NCBI GenBank assembly: GCA_025210295.1
Contig: JAOASC010000018.1
Coordinates: 1-64,000, forward strand
Source: Flavobacteriales bacterium
GTDB taxonomy: Bacteria; Bacteroidota; Bacteroidia; Flavobacteriales_D; Parvicellaceae
DNA length: 64,000 nt
Direction: 5' to 3'
Shown here: in pieces, positions 7,643 to 15,936 of the stretch
How the letters are laid out: each line of letters starts with the position of its first letter
Position numbering within the stretch: position 1 is the first letter of the stretch
Translations under genes and position numbers: made by a program
The notes under the pieces: model-generated
The model's database searches: none
Seen by the model: only the letters and a program-made list of their open reading frames with translations
Told to the model about the DNA's origin: nothing

Positions 7643-8772
7643 TGTGATAAGTATGAGTTATAATGGTTGATAAGTTGATCTTTTATCGAATCGTTGGAGT
7701 AATGCATTACACTTTTTCTAATTCTCTCAGGAGAATATTTTGTAATGTTTTGTTGAATAGCGCTAATGGCTTCCGAAAGTTCCTGAGAATTGTTAATAGA
7801 AATTAATAGTCCGTTCGCTTTGGTAATAAATTGTTCAGGTCCTCCACATTTTGTTGCAATAACAGGAATACCAGCACTAAGCGCTTCGAGTGTAACCATA
7901 GAGTAGGTTTCTGTATAACTATTGACAAGTAATGTGTCGTATAAAGCATAAATTTGTATGACTTCTTGTTGTGCTAGTCGACCTTTAAATTCAACATGAT
8001 TTTCTAAGCTCATTTCAGTAACCAATTGTTGTAGCTTATTTCGATCAATTCCATCTCCAATAATGGTTAATGTTATATCAGGAGTATCGGTTAAAGCTAT
8101 TTTGAGTGCTTTTAGAATCCCAGAAACATTTTTAATTTTATCGACTAAATCCCCAATAAATAAGAGTCTCAATTGATTATGTTGATTGAGTTCTGTTTTT
8201 TGAATAGTTTTCTGAATAGGGTTCCTGATCACCTTAATTGGTCGGGTTACACCTAGTGATTGTAATTTTTTTTGAAGTGATTGGCTAACCGTAAAGATTT
8301 GTTGGCATTTATTAATCCGTTTTAGCGTCAACCGCTGCTTCCATTTGGGGGATGCTTCAAAGTTCCCATTTAAAAAGCCAGACCAATGTTCCGTTAAGAT
8401 ACAAGGTGTGGTATCAAAATACTTTTGAGCAATCCATAAGTTTTTATTGGCAACATGGCAATGTACTAATTCTACTTTTGCGTTCAGTTCAATAAGCTTC
8501 GAAAGTCCAGCAGTAACACTATTTAAAAAGTTTCTCAATCTTGAGAAAATACTTTTGCCAGAAGGATAAGTTACGTGAATTAGCTGTATATTGTTCTTTT
8601 CTGATACCGTTGTTTGTATCGTCTTACTTAGCGGTCTTCCTTGAATGTATAGTACTACATGGTTGAACTCATCGTTAACCAATTCGATCTGATTTTGAAT
8701 AAAAATTCCCAATTGAACATCATCTGGATTTGGATACCATGAAGGAATATGTAAAATTGTTTTTTTATTCAT
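7639..8772 (-). CDS. Glycosyltransferase, GT4 family
   Basis: A 377-aa protein with the GT-B layout of glycosyl transferase group 1. An N-terminal acceptor domain begins with a PSWYPNPDDVQLGIF stretch. The C-terminal nucleotide-sugar domain has LLFIGDLVDKIKN, then IGDGIDR, and the donor-binding stretch EALSAGIPVIATKCGGPEQF with the expected E-x7-E-like geometry. Such enzymes act at the inner face of the cytoplasmic membrane in building polysaccharide or glycolipid. The acceptor and sugar cannot be read from the sequence. It is followed with overlap by the 269-aa barrel-like protein. Confidence 0.85.
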   Translation of the reverse strand: MNKKTILHIPSWYPNPDDVQLGIFIQNQIELVNDEFNHVVLYIQGRPLSKTIQTTVSEKNNIQLIHVTYPSGKSIFSRLRNFLNSVTAGLSKLIELNAKVELVHCHVANKNLWIAQKYFDTTPCILTEHWSGFLNGNFEASPKWKQRLTLKRINKCQQIFTVSQSLQKKLQSLGVTRPIKVIRNPIQKTIQKTELNQHNQLRLLFIGDLVDKIKNVSGILKALKIALTDTPDITLTIIGDGIDRNKLQQLVTEMSLENHVEFKGRLAQQEVIQIYALYDTLLVNSYTETYSMVTLEALSAGIPVIATKCGGPEQFITKANGLLISINNSQELSEAISAIQQNITKYSPERIRKSVMHYSNDSIKDQLINHYNSYLSQ

Positions 8773-8859
8773 TAATTGTTGATTAAAACGCTATTTTTGT
8801 GGGGATACAATTGAAGTTTTCTAAAGTTAAAAATTAGTCAACCTCATTAATATAAAATG

Positions 8860-8867
8860 CAAAGATA
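8860..8867 (-). promoter_or_regulatory. Candidate -7 box for the glycosyltransferase operon
   Basis: Reads TATCTTTG on the minus strand, fitting the Bacteroidota TAnnTTTG element. It lies about 88 bases upstream of the ATG at 8772. No good TTG element was found at the usual distance. Confidence 0.3.
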
Positions 8868-8870
8868 ATA

Positions 8871-10274
8871 ATGAATTTCAATAAACTAACAGATTCTTTG
8901 ATTCAACAATTGAAATCGATTGTAGGAGAACAATACGCTATTACAAATAGTGAAGCAAGAAAAACGTATGGGAGTGATGAAACAGAGGATTTTAATTTTC
9001 CTCCAGAAGTTGTTGTAAAGCCTAAAACTAAAGAAGAAGTTAGCTTAATCATGAAATTGGCTCATCAGTATGAAATACCTGTAACACCTTTGGGAGCGAG
9101 AACAGGATTGAGTGGTGGAGCATTGCCAATTTATGGAGGAATAGGTTTGTCCATGGAGCGCTTTAATCGTATCATCGAAATTGATGAGAATAATTTACAG
9201 GTTACTGTAGAACCTGGTGTCATTACTCAAGTTTTACAAGAAGCTTGTCAAGCAAAGGGACTGTATTATGCGCCAGATCCTGCGAGTAGAGGGACTTGTT
9301 TTATTGGTGGGAATTTGGCAGAAAATTCTGGAGGCCCAAGAGCTGTAAAATATGGTGTAACCAAGGATTTTGTTCTTAATTTAGAAGTAGTTTTACCTAA
9401 TGGGGAAATCATTACAACAGGAGCTAACACTTTAAAGAATTCAACAGGTTATAATCTCACACAGTTGATGGTAGGAAGTGAAGGAACCCTGGGAATTATA
9501 ACAAAAGCTGTATTAAAGTTAATCCCATACCCTAAGAATAGACTGTTAATGTTGGTGCCGTTTAAGTCTTCCATTAAAGCTTGTGAAGCTGTATCTGCAA
9601 TCTTTAAAGCAGGAATTACTCCATCTGCATTGGAGTTTATGGAAAGAGATGCTATTGTTTGGACTATAGATTTTTTAAAGGATCAAACCTTGTCAATAGC
9701 AGAAGATGTTGCCGCACAGTTGTTGATAGAGGTGGATGGAAACAATACAGAGGTGTTGTTTAAAGATTGTGAAGTTATTGCTGAAGTTGTAGAGCAGTAT
9801 GAAGCAGGAGAGGTCATGTTTGCTGAAAGTGAAGCTCAAAAAGATGCTTTGTGGTTTTTAAGAAGAAGAGTTGGAGAAGCGGTAAAGTCTAATTCTATCT
9901 ACAAAGAAGAAGATACTGTTGTCCCTCGATTTGAATTAGCAAATTTATTATCTGGTGTTAAAAAGATAGGAGATAAATATGGTTTTAAATCGGTATGTTA
10001 TGGACATGCTGGTGATGGGAATTTACATATTAATATTATTAAAGGTAATTTATCAGACAAAGCTTGGGAGGAAGATTTACCTAGGGGAATCAGAGAAATC
10101 TTTGAATTAACAGTGGCCTTGGGAGGTACGCTTTCTGGAGAGCATGGTATTGGATATGTGCAAAAAGGGTATATGGATATCGCATTTTCGAATGTTGAGC
10201 TAGACTTAATGAAAGCAATTAAAAATGTTTTTGACCCCAAAGGCATTCTGAATCCCGGAAAAATTTTTAAATAA
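8871..10274 (+). CDS. glcD: FAD-linked oxidase (GlcD / D-lactate dehydrogenase type)
   Basis: A 467-aa flavoprotein. The N-terminal FAD-binding domain (PCMH type) has PVTPLGARTGLSGGALP at about residues 64-80, and ENSGGPRAVKYG and GSEGTLGIIT further on. The C-terminal FAD-oxidase domain has GHAGDGNLH and SGEHGIGYVQKGYM, with the conserved His residues near the substrate site. Family members oxidise 2-hydroxy acids such as glycolate or D-lactate and pass electrons to the quinone pool or another acceptor. The exact substrate is not determined by these motifs. No GlcE or GlcF partners are adjacent, so it looks like the single-subunit form. Confidence 0.88.
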   Translation: MNFNKLTDSLIQQLKSIVGEQYAITNSEARKTYGSDETEDFNFPPEVVVKPKTKEEVSLIMKLAHQYEIPVTPLGARTGLSGGALPIYGGIGLSMERFNRIIEIDENNLQVTVEPGVITQVLQEACQAKGLYYAPDPASRGTCFIGGNLAENSGGPRAVKYGVTKDFVLNLEVVLPNGEIITTGANTLKNSTGYNLTQLMVGSEGTLGIITKAVLKLIPYPKNRLLMLVPFKSSIKACEAVSAIFKAGITPSALEFMERDAIVWTIDFLKDQTLSIAEDVAAQLLIEVDGNNTEVLFKDCEVIAEVVEQYEAGEVMFAESEAQKDALWFLRRRVGEAVKSNSIYKEEDTVVPRFELANLLSGVKKIGDKYGFKSVCYGHAGDGNLHINIIKGNLSDKAWEEDLPRGIREIFELTVALGGTLSGEHGIGYVQKGYMDIAFSNVELDLMKAIKNVFDPKGILNPGKIFK

Positions 10275-10278
10275 CGAA

Positions 10279-10303
10279 GGATTTCTCGATTAAGTTCGTC
10301 TAA
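10279..10303 (+). promoter_or_regulatory. Candidate ECF-sigma promoter upstream of the sigma gene
   Basis: GGA at 10279-10281, 15 bases, then CGTCTAA at 10297-10303. The same GGA-N15-CGTCTAA arrangement lies upstream of the YHYH gene (13312-13336). CGTC is a common -10 motif for ECF sigma factors. Autoregulation of the sigma gene is therefore likely but unproven. Confidence 0.45.
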
Positions 10304-10327
10304 GTTTTAAAAGTTTAATGATATTGA

Positions 10328-10843
10328 ATGGATAAAACCATCTTTAATCAAATATATAAGGATTATAATGGGATGGTGTATAATCTTTGCCTAAGTTATC
10401 TTCAGAATATTGAAGAGGCCGAAGAAGTTATGCAAGATGTTTTCCTTAAAGTATATGAAAAGCATGATTCTTTTAGAGGTAATTCATCTTTAAAAACATG
10501 GATTTATCGAATAACGATTAATAAAAATTTAGACTTTATTAAAGCTAAAAAAAGAGTCAAACGGTTGGGCTTTTTAGCTGTGATTAATGGAGATTCAAAA
10601 AATCAAGAACGACCATTGGTTAATTTTAATCACCCAGGGGTAGAATTAGAGGATAAAGAAGCAATACAGTTGTTATTTCAAAAAATTAATACTTTACCAC
10701 CTAAACAAAAAACAGCATTGATCTTAAAATATATTGATGGGTTTTCTCAAAAAGAAATTGCTCTAACAATGGCTTTGTCTGAGAAAGCAGTAGAATCATT
10801 GTTATCAAGGGCAAAAAGAAAGTTAAAAAGTAAATTAAGATAG
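10328..10843 (+). CDS. ECF RNA polymerase sigma factor
   Basis: At 171 aa this has the two-domain ECF layout. Region 2 is at about residues 8-75 (YNLCLSYLQNIEEAEEVMQD, then FRGNSSLKTWIYRI), and region 4 is near the C-terminus (LPPKQKTALILKYIDGFSQ, SEKAVESLLSRAKRKL). It directs RNA polymerase to a dedicated promoter set when released by its anti-sigma factor. The next two genes look like a one-TM anti-sigma-type protein and a His-rich periplasmic sensor, the same architecture as CnrH-CnrY-CnrX. Metal or envelope stress control of the downstream copper-type genes is inferred from this order. Confidence 0.9.
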   Translation: MDKTIFNQIYKDYNGMVYNLCLSYLQNIEEAEEVMQDVFLKVYEKHDSFRGNSSLKTWIYRITINKNLDFIKAKKRVKRLGFLAVINGDSKNQERPLVNFNHPGVELEDKEAIQLLFQKINTLPPKQKTALILKYIDGFSQKEIALTMALSEKAVESLLSRAKRKLKSKLR

Positions 10844-10880
10844 AAGGAAATAGAAAGATTTATCGTCAGAATATATAGAA

Positions 10881-11153
10881 ATGTTAGAAAACGAGTTAAA
10901 TAAATTAAAGAACATAAAGAAAGTAGCACCATCGCCTTTTGTTTTAACAAGGATAGAGGGAAAACTAGGTAATGAGGCTTTTCAAAAAGTTTCATTGAAG
11001 CAGTTGATCCCTTTAAGTATAGGTTTTTGTTTTTTATTAGCTTTAAATATGTATACTATTTCTGTTAATAGTAGCAATCAAAGTACAAAGCGTACTACAG
11101 AACTGTCTGAAACTTTTGTAGGTGAATCTTCAAACCATTTGTATTATGAATAG
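10881..11153 (+). CDS. Short single-TM protein, candidate anti-sigma factor (90 aa)
   Basis: A cytoplasmic N-terminal segment of about 42 residues is followed by one membrane helix (about 43-61, LIPLSIGFCFLLALNMYTI) and a short Ser/Thr-rich periplasmic tail. There is no zinc-binding motif. Its size, topology and place right after an ECF sigma gene match CnrY-type anti-sigma factors, but sequence similarity was not tested. The stop overlaps the ATG of the next gene (ATGAATAG), so translation is probably coupled. Confidence 0.6.
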   Translation: MLENELNKLKNIKKVAPSPFVLTRIEGKLGNEAFQKVSLKQLIPLSIGFCFLLALNMYTISVNSSNQSTKRTTELSETFVGESSNHLYYE

Positions 11154-11601
11154 GTTGAAATTATTAAAAATTAGTGTTGTTGTTTTGGTTTTAATTAACC
11201 TAATTCTAGTTGTAATTGTTTTTATTGGTGGAAAGCATCATCCGCCTAGACATCATCAAGAAAAACAAATTATTATTGAACGTTTAGGTTTTAATAATGA
11301 TCAAGTAGATCTTTTTGAGTACTCTATAGAACAGCATATTCAGGCAATTAGAGCACAAGAAAAAGAGTTGAAACGATTAAAAAAAGAACTATATTTAACA
11401 TTAAAATCGGATGATACTGCAAGAGAAAAAGAGTTGCTAGAGGAGTTAATGCTGGTGAAAAAGGAAATTGAGGGGCTTCACCTCAAACATTTTAAGGAGA
11501 TTAAAAATCTTTGTACTGCTGAACAACTTCCAAAATTTGATGAGCTGGCAGAAGATTTAGCTCATATTTTTGCGCCTCATCCTCCTAGACCAAAACGATA
11601 A
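11146..11601 (+). CDS. Spy/CnrX-like periplasmic metal-sensor protein (151 aa)
   Basis: The start chosen is the ATG that overlaps the preceding stop; an upstream in-frame ATG at 11122 would add eight residues not typical of a signal anchor. One N-terminal membrane helix (residues 8-28) leads into a periplasmic part with a His cluster (KHHPPRHHQEK, 30-40), a helical hairpin rich in Lys and Glu with His64 and His112, and a C-terminal HPPRP tail. This is the layout of heavy-metal-resistance sensors related to CnrX, CpxP and Spy. It probably binds metal in the periplasm and signals through the preceding TM protein to the sigma factor. Confidence 0.7.
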   Translation: MNRLKLLKISVVVLVLINLILVVIVFIGGKHHPPRHHQEKQIIIERLGFNNDQVDLFEYSIEQHIQAIRAQEKELKRLKKELYLTLKSDDTAREKELLEELMLVKKEIEGLHLKHFKEIKNLCTAEQLPKFDELAEDLAHIFAPHPPRPKR

Positions 11602-11602
11602 T

Positions 11603-12274
11603 ATGAAGTATGTTTTACAAATAGTGTTCACTTTCTTAGTGATAATTGGTCATGGCCAAGAAGATTGTTTGTTTCATATTAAACCTGTTATAGGTAGTAT
11701 AAACCTCAATACACAACAAAATACATTTGAGAGTCAAAGTGTATCTGGAACTATAGAAGAATTACGATTTTACATCAGCGAAATAGCTTTGTATCATAAA
11801 GGGAGTTTAGTTTGGAAAGATAATGCTTTAGCTCATTTGATCGATTTTAAAGATAGCACTTCTCTAGATTTTTATTTCAAATTAAATGAGCAATTGAAAT
11901 ATGATGAGTTGAAACTGAAATTAGGAATAGACAGTGTCCTAAACACTTCAGGAGCTTTGGGAGGCGATTTGGATCCAACAAAAGGAATGTATTGGTCATG
12001 GCAAAGTGGTTATATCAATTTTAAATTAGAAGGTAAGACGATAAATCAGGAAAAGTTTAAATACCATATTGGAGGATACCAATATCCTTATAATGCTATA
12101 CAAGTATTATCGTTTCCTGTTAAGAAAGAAAGAGAGGGGATAGAGCTGATGATGGATTTAGAATTATTATTGTGGGATTTAGAGTTGAGTAATGGTGCAA
12201 AAATTATGCGTCCATGTAAAGAGGCTGTCGAATTCTCACAAAAGTTACCTCAGATTTTTTATATTAATGAATAG
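11603..12274 (+). CDS. mbnP: MbnP family copper-binding protein
   Basis: The start is set at the ATG 2 bases after the previous stop, which gives a clean signal peptide (residues 1-18) and a 223-aa protein. The MbnP hallmark is present as DLDPTKGMYWSWQSGYINF (about residues 122-140) with Trp131 and Trp133. In the characterised methanotroph pair, MbnH converts a tryptophan of MbnP to kynurenine and the modified protein binds copper. Which Trp is modified here cannot be told. The last bases overlap the start of the MbnH-like gene. Confidence 0.82.
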   Translation: MKYVLQIVFTFLVIIGHGQEDCLFHIKPVIGSINLNTQQNTFESQSVSGTIEELRFYISEIALYHKGSLVWKDNALAHLIDFKDSTSLDFYFKLNEQLKYDELKLKLGIDSVLNTSGALGGDLDPTKGMYWSWQSGYINFKLEGKTINQEKFKYHIGGYQYPYNAIQVLSFPVKKEREGIELMMDLELLLWDLELSNGAKIMRPCKEAVEFSQKLPQIFYINE

Positions 12275-13295
12275 TGTTTTAAAAACAATAGCACTTTTGG
12301 GGATCTTCTTTTTATTTTTCAATTTTAGCAGAGGGAAAATCAAGTATGAAATAATGGAGATAGATTTTCCTAAGAATTGGTCTAAACCTGTTTATGATTT
12401 TAAAAAGAACCCTCTAATAAAATCTAAGGTTGAATTAGGGAGAAAACTATTTTATGACCCAATACTTTCTCTAGATGGAACAATATCTTGTAGCAGTTGT
12501 CACCTTTCTTATACTGGATTTACCCATGTAGATCATGCATTAAGCCATGGAATAGGAGACCGTATTGGTAGGCGTAATTCTCCAGCATTAATTAACCTGG
12601 CATGGAATACTTCATTTATGTGGGATGGAGCAATTAATAATATTGAAGTGCAGGGAATAGCTCCTATAGAGCACCCTGACGAAATGGGGGAGAAGTTAAG
12701 TCATGTCATTGAAAAATTGCAACAAACATCAGCATACCCAGCATTATTTTTTAACGCTTTTGGAGATAGTGTAATTACAGGACAACATTTTTTGAAAGCT
12801 TTAAGCCAGTTTCAATTAACATTGGTTTCTTGTAATTCAAAATATGATCGAGTAATGAAAGGTAAAGAAACGTTTACTGAACAAGAACAAAAAGGCTATC
12901 AGCTGTTTAAAAACAAATGTGCTACTTGTCATCCAGAGCCATTGTTTACCAATGGTCGTTTTGAAAATAATGGATTACCGTTGGATACTAACTTGAAAGA
13001 TTACGGTAGAATGGAAATCTCAATGAACGAAAATGATGCCCAAAAATTTAAGGTACCTACATTGCGAAATGTACAATTTACATTCCCTTATATGCACGAT
13101 GGACGTTTTAAAAAGCTGTCAGAGGTTGTTGCACACTATAATCATGGTATTGAAGACAATAAAACATTGTCTAAAGATTTAGCAATCCCAATGAATTTAA
13201 CCCTTGAAAATCAAGTTGAAATTATTTCTTTTTTATTAACATTAACCGATAAATCCTTTTTGTTTAATCCTGATTTTGCCTATCCTCGAAAATAA
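12267..13295 (+). CDS. mbnH: MbnH-like di-heme cytochrome c peroxidase family protein
   Basis: A start at 12267, inside the MbnP stop overlap, gives a signal-anchor-like N-terminus and a 342-aa product. Two c-type heme motifs are seen, CSSCH at 75-79 and CATCH at 218-222, as in MauG and bacterial cytochrome c peroxidases. The PYMHDGRF motif near the C-terminal heme is present. Direct pairing with MbnP argues for a tryptophan-modifying MbnH role rather than simple peroxide removal. It is periplasmic and needs a cytochrome c maturation system, which is not in this window. Confidence 0.8.
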   Translation: MNSVLKTIALLGIFFLFFNFSRGKIKYEIMEIDFPKNWSKPVYDFKKNPLIKSKVELGRKLFYDPILSLDGTISCSSCHLSYTGFTHVDHALSHGIGDRIGRRNSPALINLAWNTSFMWDGAINNIEVQGIAPIEHPDEMGEKLSHVIEKLQQTSAYPALFFNAFGDSVITGQHFLKALSQFQLTLVSCNSKYDRVMKGKETFTEQEQKGYQLFKNKCATCHPEPLFTNGRFENNGLPLDTNLKDYGRMEISMNENDAQKFKVPTLRNVQFTFPYMHDGRFKKLSEVVAHYNHGIEDNKTLSKDLAIPMNLTLENQVEIISFLLTLTDKSFLFNPDFAYPRK

Positions 13296-13311
13296 ATAGC
13301 TCAATTGCAAC

Positions 13312-13336
13312 GGAAAAATTTATAACTTTCGTCTAA
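13312..13336 (+). promoter_or_regulatory. Candidate ECF-sigma promoter upstream of the YHYH gene
   Basis: GGA at 13312-13314, 15 bases, then CGTCTAA at 13330-13336. A TGCAAC element overlaps just upstream. It shares TTCGTCTAA with the site upstream of the ECF sigma gene at 10279-10303. The ATG lies 20-26 bases downstream. The YHYH gene is therefore probably a direct target of the same sigma factor. Confidence 0.5.
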
Positions 13337-13355
13337 CTACTAAACACTAATCTAA

Positions 13356-14753
13356 ATGCTTATGAAAACAAGGACACTTTTAATAGGAAGTGTATTTCTT
13401 TCTATATCGACTCTAGCACAAACAAATTCAGCAGTTTCTAGTTGGATGATAAATACAACTAACATTACTGCACGTCACTATGTGAATGGAAACTCAATTC
13501 CTATTGAAGACAATGAACCTGCCAATGTTCAAAGCGTACAATTTTCTACTAATTATTGTTATGTCAGTGCAAGTGGTTTACCAGCATATATTATTGGACC
13601 ATATTTAGATGGTAATCCTTCACAAGCTAGTAACAATGAGCATATCTTTAAAATACCACTTTCTCCAGTTGAAAATACAGGTACTTTAACGAGTACCCCT
13701 TTAGGAGCTATTGGAGCTTTTGTTAATGGTGTTCCTATGTATGATTACAAAGATGGAGTGTCGTATAGTTATAGTAGTGGTGCTGATGCAGGAGGTCCTT
13801 TAGGTGGAAATGGTGATGGTGTTTGGAATAGAGATGCAATAAAAGCTGAAAATGATGGTTTTGATTGTGCTAAAGGACATCCGTCTCCAATATTCTCTGG
13901 AGGCCCTGGTGGAGGTGGTCCAGGAGGAGGTCAAACGTTAGTTGGAGGAACTTATCATCATCATCAAAATCCTACTGCATTTAATCTAGATAGAGTTGAA
14001 GTTTCAGATGTTTGTGATTTGTATTTGGCTGATGGATTATACACTATAGATTCTACTCAACATGCTCCGTTAATAGGTTATGCATTTGATGGTTTTCCAG
14101 TTTATGGAGCTTATGGATATGCGAATACCAATGGTACGGGGGGGATTAAAAGAATAGAGTCGAGTTATCAACTAAGAAATATTACTGAAAGAACACATTA
14201 TGCTGATGGTACTGATGTCACTGACGGGCCAACAGTTAGTGCTACTTTTCCATTAGGCTATTATAGAGAAGATTATGAGTTTATAGCCAATTCAGGAGAT
14301 TTGGATATACATAATGGTCGTTTCTGTGTAACACCTGAATATCCTAATGGTATTTATTGTTATTTTGCAACAGTCGATCAGAATTGGAATTCTGCTTACC
14401 CTTATCTTGTTGGTCCAGAATATTATGGTGTAGTTGATGGAGGTAGTGTGAATAACATTAATGAAAATGTACAAACTTATACCGCTATTGAAAATGAAGA
14501 AAATGATTTGAATTTAACCATATTTCCTAATCCATCTGCTGATATTATTGCGATACAATATCAAGGTATGGTTAAAAATGATATTGAATTAACATTGTAT
14601 AATATAGCAGGAAAAGTAGTCTTGAGTAAAACAATTTATCCAGGGAGTACGATCGCTTATATTGATACTCAAACGTTATATGCAGGAAATTATATCTTGC
14701 TTGTTAAGAATGGAAAAATAGAACAGAAAAAACAAATAATTGTTACAAAATAA
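13356..14753 (+). CDS. YHYH-domain protein with type IX secretion sorting domain
   Basis: A 465-aa secreted protein. A signal peptide ends near LAQT; a second ATG at 13362 is an equally good start. The YHYH domain covers about residues 60-350, with the His motif TYHHHQNPTAF and the following GYAFDGFPVYGAYG. A Gly/Pro-rich patch (GGPGGGGPGGGQ) lies just before it. The last 80 residues are a type A sorting domain (LTIFPNPSAD, then a C-terminal Lys-rich end), so the protein should cross the outer membrane by the type IX system. The YHYH domain's function is not well known. The cluster suggests a metal-related role. Confidence 0.85.
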   Translation: MLMKTRTLLIGSVFLSISTLAQTNSAVSSWMINTTNITARHYVNGNSIPIEDNEPANVQSVQFSTNYCYVSASGLPAYIIGPYLDGNPSQASNNEHIFKIPLSPVENTGTLTSTPLGAIGAFVNGVPMYDYKDGVSYSYSSGADAGGPLGGNGDGVWNRDAIKAENDGFDCAKGHPSPIFSGGPGGGGPGGGQTLVGGTYHHHQNPTAFNLDRVEVSDVCDLYLADGLYTIDSTQHAPLIGYAFDGFPVYGAYGYANTNGTGGIKRIESSYQLRNITERTHYADGTDVTDGPTVSATFPLGYYREDYEFIANSGDLDIHNGRFCVTPEYPNGIYCYFATVDQNWNSAYPYLVGPEYYGVVDGGSVNNINENVQTYTAIENEENDLNLTIFPNPSADIIAIQYQGMVKNDIELTLYNIAGKVVLSKTIYPGSTIAYIDTQTLYAGNYILLVKNGKIEQKKQIIVTK

Positions 14754-15152
14754 GTGGTGAATTTGATCAAAAAGTTATCTCAATCTCCCCATCAACTATT
14801 TTTGATGGACGGTATAGGTGCATTGTTTTCTGCTTTATTGTTGGGAGGTGTTTTGGCGAAGTATCATACCTTCATTGGAATTCCTCCTGAAACTTTATTC
14901 TTTTTAGCAGCTTTTCCTGTCTTATACGTACTATATGATGTTTATTGCTATAGAACAATGCCTGATCACGTCCATGTAAAAATTAAAGGAGTAGTGGGGT
15001 TGAATTTATTATATACTTTAATCTCTATAGGAGTTCTTGTGTTATTTAAAGAACGTTTAACGGCTGTAGCTTATCTTTATTTTTCACTGGAACTTATGGT
15101 GATCTTTCTTCTTGTATTGCTCGAGCTTAAAGTTTTAAAACAACTCAACTGA
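14754..15152 (+). CDS. Small four-TM membrane protein
   Basis: A 132-aa protein with four hydrophobic helices (about 18-40, 45-65, 78-98, 105-125) joined by short loops. The frame starts at GTG directly after the stop of the YHYH gene, with a second GTG next to it, so translation depends on the upstream gene. No named family was recognised. As the last gene on this strand before the converging Bat operon, it probably closes the metal-cluster transcript. Confidence 0.6.
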   Translation: MVNLIKKLSQSPHQLFLMDGIGALFSALLLGGVLAKYHTFIGIPPETLFFLAAFPVLYVLYDVYCYRTMPDHVHVKIKGVVGLNLLYTLISIGVLVLFKERLTAVAYLYFSLELMVIFLLVLLELKVLKQLN

Positions 15153-15174
15153 AATATAGAACGCTTCAAGTCGT

Positions 15175-15936
15175 TTAAAATGTTTTTAAAGCTTCTTTTT
15201 TTATCCAAGCAATCTGACCTTTATCAAATGATATTTCATGCCAAGCCTCGTTTTGGTTTAACAGTTTGACTTTAGTCCCCTCATGTAAAATAAAAGCTGT
15301 ACTTGAGTTGTCTGAAGGTTCCATCTTTAACTCTACTGATGGAGCAAAAACAATCCCATATTCTTCTGAGGTTAATTTTTTATGTTGTAGTGCAGATAAA
15401 TAAATGGTCACTAGCCCAACAATAAAGCAGCCAATAGCACTATAAAATGCGATTTTTTTTGTTTTTAATTGTTGAACAAAAATAAAGAGGATGAATAGCC
15501 CGCCACTAATAAACATTACGACAATAGAGGTTTTGGCCCATAAATTAGTAGAGGTTTTGATATAGGTATAAATAACATCTTCAATTCTACTTGATGTTTT
15601 GATGGTATTCTTATCGGCTATTTTCTGATTAGCAAGTTTTAAGTTGTGAATGATTTCTTCATTACCAGGGGATAGTTTTAACGCTTTTTCAAAATAAAAA
15701 ATTGTTTCTGGTATTCTGTCCAGCTTATAATTAGTATTGCCAAGATTGTAAAATAATTCTGTTGAGTAAAAGCCTTGTGCCTCTATCATTGAATATAAAG
15801 AGTCAGCTTTAAGATAAGCTTTATTATGATAAGCAGTGTTTCCCTCAATAAAAAGTGCTTTTAGCTGATCATTTGCTTTGACAGAATAGAGCAAAGAAAA
15901 TAATGCAATCAATAATAGTAGTTTATTTCTTAACAT
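15175..15936 (-). CDS. batE: BatE, TPR and SH3 protein of the Bat operon
   Basis: A 253-aa protein with a signal peptide, then two or three TPR units (about 25-110, including FYNLGNTNYKLDRIPETIFY), two membrane helices (about 130-180) and a C-terminal SH3-like domain ending in the stretch with GQIAWIKKEAL. This layout is that of BatE. It is the last gene of the operon and overlaps the end of batD by 14 bases. The Bat proteins are linked to aerotolerance and envelope stress in Bacteroidota, but their biochemical role is not settled. Confidence 0.8.
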   Translation of the reverse strand: MLRNKLLLLIALFSLLYSVKANDQLKALFIEGNTAYHNKAYLKADSLYSMIEAQGFYSTELFYNLGNTNYKLDRIPETIFYFEKALKLSPGNEEIIHNLKLANQKIADKNTIKTSSRIEDVIYTYIKTSTNLWAKTSIVVMFISGGLFILFIFVQQLKTKKIAFYSAIGCFIVGLVTIYLSALQHKKLTSEEYGIVFAPSVELKMEPSDNSSTAFILHEGTKVKLLNQNEAWHEISFDKGQIAWIKKEALKTF

